Below are positions 5,948 to 7,159 of a stretch of 7,159 bases of DNA, one piece after another; position 1 is the stretch's first letter; each line of letters starts with the position of its first letter. The position numbers were made by a program, and so were the translations under genes. The DNA is from an uncultured Dehalococcoidia bacterium (GTDB lineage: Bacteria > Chloroflexota > Dehalococcoidia > Dehalococcoidales > UBA3254): contig CAITCX010000251.1 of assembly GCA_903890885.1 (NCBI GenBank), positions 1 to 7,159 on the forward strand, given 5' to 3'. The notes beneath the pieces are model-generated. The model made no database searches. It was not told the DNA's origin and saw nothing but the letters and a program-made list of their open reading frames with translations.

Positions 5948-7020
5948 TGTCAGTTATTATAGGTATTATTACCTTTATCATCGTCTTACTCGTATTAGTG
6001 ATAGTCCACGAATTGGGACATTTTATCACGGCTAAATCTCGCGGCGTAAAAGTCCTGGAATTCGGTGTCGGTTTCCCCCCACGGATATGGGGCATAAAAC
6101 GTGGAGAAACTCTTTACTCAGTTAATGCCCTGCCTCTGGGCGGTTTTGTCAAATTGGCCGGAGAAGAAGATCCCAAAGTTGAGCGCAGCCTTGCCAGCAA
6201 AGATTATGGGACCCGCATTCTGGTACTGGCGGCTGGCTCGGTCATGAACCTTTTACTGCCATTACTACTGCTTTCTGTGGCTTTTATGATTCCCCACGAT
6301 GTTGCCAAAGCCCCTGTCACCGTTTATGCTATACTCCCGGATTCTCAGGCTGAAAAAGCGGGAATAAAGGCTGGGGACCTTTTAGTAAGTATTAACGGAA
6401 TACCCGTTGATAATACCAGCGTTATACAGCGAAATACCATGCTGAACTTAAATAAAAAGATCAAACTGGTGGTTCAACATGCCGATTCGTCCGTTGAAAC
6501 AATCGCCTTGACTCCTATGTGGAAACCACCCGAGGGACAGGGATCTACCGGATTGGGTATCGGCTATCAAGCCCAGTTGCCTTATTCTTATACTAAAACC
6601 AGCACGCCATTCCCGCAAGCCATTTCGCTCGGGATTAGAGAATGCTCTGAAACGCTGGTGCTCTTTAAAAATGAGATTATCCGCTGGATCATTGGGGCTA
6701 CTAAACCCCAGGTAACCGGCCCGGTCGGTATGGCGGAAATGACCGGTGTAGTGGCTAAAGCTGGCATCAGTCCGGTTATCGAATTTGCGGCTTTTATCAG
6801 CATCAACCTGGGTATTGTTAACCTTCTGCCTTTGCCTGCGCTGGATGGCGGCAGGATTGTCTTCGTTCTGCTGGAAATGCTGAGAGGAGGCCGGCGGGTT
6901 TCACCCAAAATTGAGGCTGTCATCCACACCATCGGTTTCTTCCTTTTAATTGGTTTGATGCTGCTGGTAACCTTTGGCGATATCTCAAGCATCATTACTA
7001 CTGGAAGCGCGATCCCTTAA
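5947..7020 (+). CDS. rseP: RseP-type M50 site-2 metalloprotease
   Basis: A 357-residue integral membrane zinc protease. The first membrane segment (about 3-21) runs into the active site H21-E22-x2-H25 (HELGH). Next come a YSVNALPLGGFVKL strand region (57-70), a second hydrophobic segment (about 92-115), one PDZ domain (about 125-180, with AGIKAGDLLVSING), then TGPVGMAEM (257-265), the second active-site motif N292-LLPLPALDGG (Asp300 as zinc ligand), and a last membrane segment (about 325-343). RseP homologues cleave transmembrane anti-sigma factors or remnant signal peptides within the membrane. There is a single PDZ domain, as in Gram-positive RasP, against two in E. coli. ATG at 5947 shares its A with the dxr TAA stop, and GAGAGAGG (5935-5942) lies four bases upstream, so translational coupling is likely. 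An upstream frame opening at 5902 overlaps dxr and is not needed. The substrate is not deducible here. Confidence 0.93.
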   Translation: MSVIIGIITFIIVLLVLVIVHELGHFITAKSRGVKVLEFGVGFPPRIWGIKRGETLYSVNALPLGGFVKLAGEEDPKVERSLASKDYGTRILVLAAGSVMNLLLPLLLLSVAFMIPHDVAKAPVTVYAILPDSQAEKAGIKAGDLLVSINGIPVDNTSVIQRNTMLNLNKKIKLVVQHADSSVETIALTPMWKPPEGQGSTGLGIGYQAQLPYSYTKTSTPFPQAISLGIRECSETLVLFKNEIIRWIIGATKPQVTGPVGMAEMTGVVAKAGISPVIEFAAFISINLGIVNLLPLPALDGGRIVFVLLEMLRGGRRVSPKIEAVIHTIGFFLLIGLMLLVTFGDISSIITTGSAIP

Positions 7021-7086
7021 TATAACCTTGCCTGATTATGATTGTGTGTTTTTGATAGAATGTAGTGCATAATTTCATAAATGGCG

Positions 7087-7092
7087 TATAAT
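7087..7092 (+). promoter_or_regulatory. -10 element of a promoter for the gene starting at 7136
   Basis: A perfect TATAAT lies 43 bases before the next start codon. The sequence 16-18 bases upstream does not resemble a -35, so it may need an activator or be fortuitous. No hairpin terminator is visible between the rseP stop and this site, so read-through from dxr-rseP is also possible. The rest of 7021-7135 is AT-rich and shows nothing else clear. Confidence 0.4.
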
Positions 7093-7120
7093 ATGCTTCT
7101 GAAGGGTATATTAATAAAAA

Positions 7121-7127
7121 AAGGAGG
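7121..7127 (+). promoter_or_regulatory. Strong Shine-Dalgarno of the gene starting at 7136
   Basis: AAGGAGG lies eight bases before the ATG at 7136, close to an ideal ribosome-binding site. It supports a real gene although only eight codons are in the window. Confidence 0.85.
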
Positions 7128-7135
7128 ATTAAGAG

Positions 7136-7159
7136 ATGAAAGATTTTAAGAACTTTATC
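7136..7159 (+). CDS. Start of a gene cut by the window edge; possibly large-conductance mechanosensitive channel MscL
   Basis: Only eight residues are visible, MKDFKNFI. That the gene is real follows from the strong Shine-Dalgarno. The residues fit the amphipathic N-terminal helix of MscL, where family members begin with patterns such as KxFKxF before an RGN motif, but eight residues cannot prove it. If right, the product would be a small pentameric membrane channel that opens under osmotic downshock. The -10 at 7087 suggests it can be transcribed apart from rseP. Confidence 0.55.

Noticed and set aside
6588..6995. Minus-strand 135-residue open frame opposite rseP
   Set aside because: It is a shadow of the conserved RseP C-terminal half, including the second active-site motif.

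Overview
The window looks like ordinary chromosomal housekeeping DNA from a bacterium of intermediate GC content. The gene set and protein flavour (dPGM-type gpmA, two-domain MazG, a holB-ricT pair with the two CGRxxCC motifs, dxr directly followed by an RseP-type M50 protease) suggest a Chloroflexota member, possibly Dehalococcoidia. This placement is from recognition only; a Firmicutes-like relative cannot be excluded without a database search. I see no insertion sequence, integrase, CRISPR array, tRNA, rRNA or riboswitch, and no gene-free stretch longer than 300 bases.

Layout. Bases 1-184 hold the 3' end of gpmA (+). A hairpin (188-218) separates it from the convergent mazG (260-1051, -), which starts at GTG. 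A 101-bp intergenic region with a consensus -10 for mazG divides mazG from the divergent gene for an exported, probably membrane-anchored cupredoxin (1153-1785, +). A 172-bp gap carries a good sigma70-type promoter (1891-1920) for the pair holB (DNA polymerase III delta', 1958-2995) and ricT/yaaT (3009-4082), which are 13 bases apart and end at a strong intrinsic terminator (4102-4135). Convergent to them is a small HNH endonuclease gene (4152-4667, -). Its best start lies 15 codons inside the longest open frame, because a promoter sits where those codons would be. Divergent from it, dxr (4799-5947, +) overlaps the rseP-type protease gene (5947-7020, +) by one base. After 115 bp with its own -10 and a strong Shine-Dalgarno, a new gene begins at 7136; its eight visible residues resemble the start of MscL.

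How the genes work together. Most are unrelated housekeeping functions: glycolysis (gpmA), nucleotide-pool cleaning (mazG), the replication clamp loader (holB), RNA-processing control (ricT), isoprenoid synthesis (dxr) and envelope proteolysis (rseP). Two transcription units are supported: holB-ricT and dxr-rseP. The points most worth a second look are the leader of dxr, which lacks a Shine-Dalgarno and has a -10-like element about nine bases before ATG; the roughly 90-residue proline-rich tail on RicT; and the long Pro/Ser/Thr linker and atypical lipobox of the cupredoxin. I found no convincing undescribed multi-gene system.
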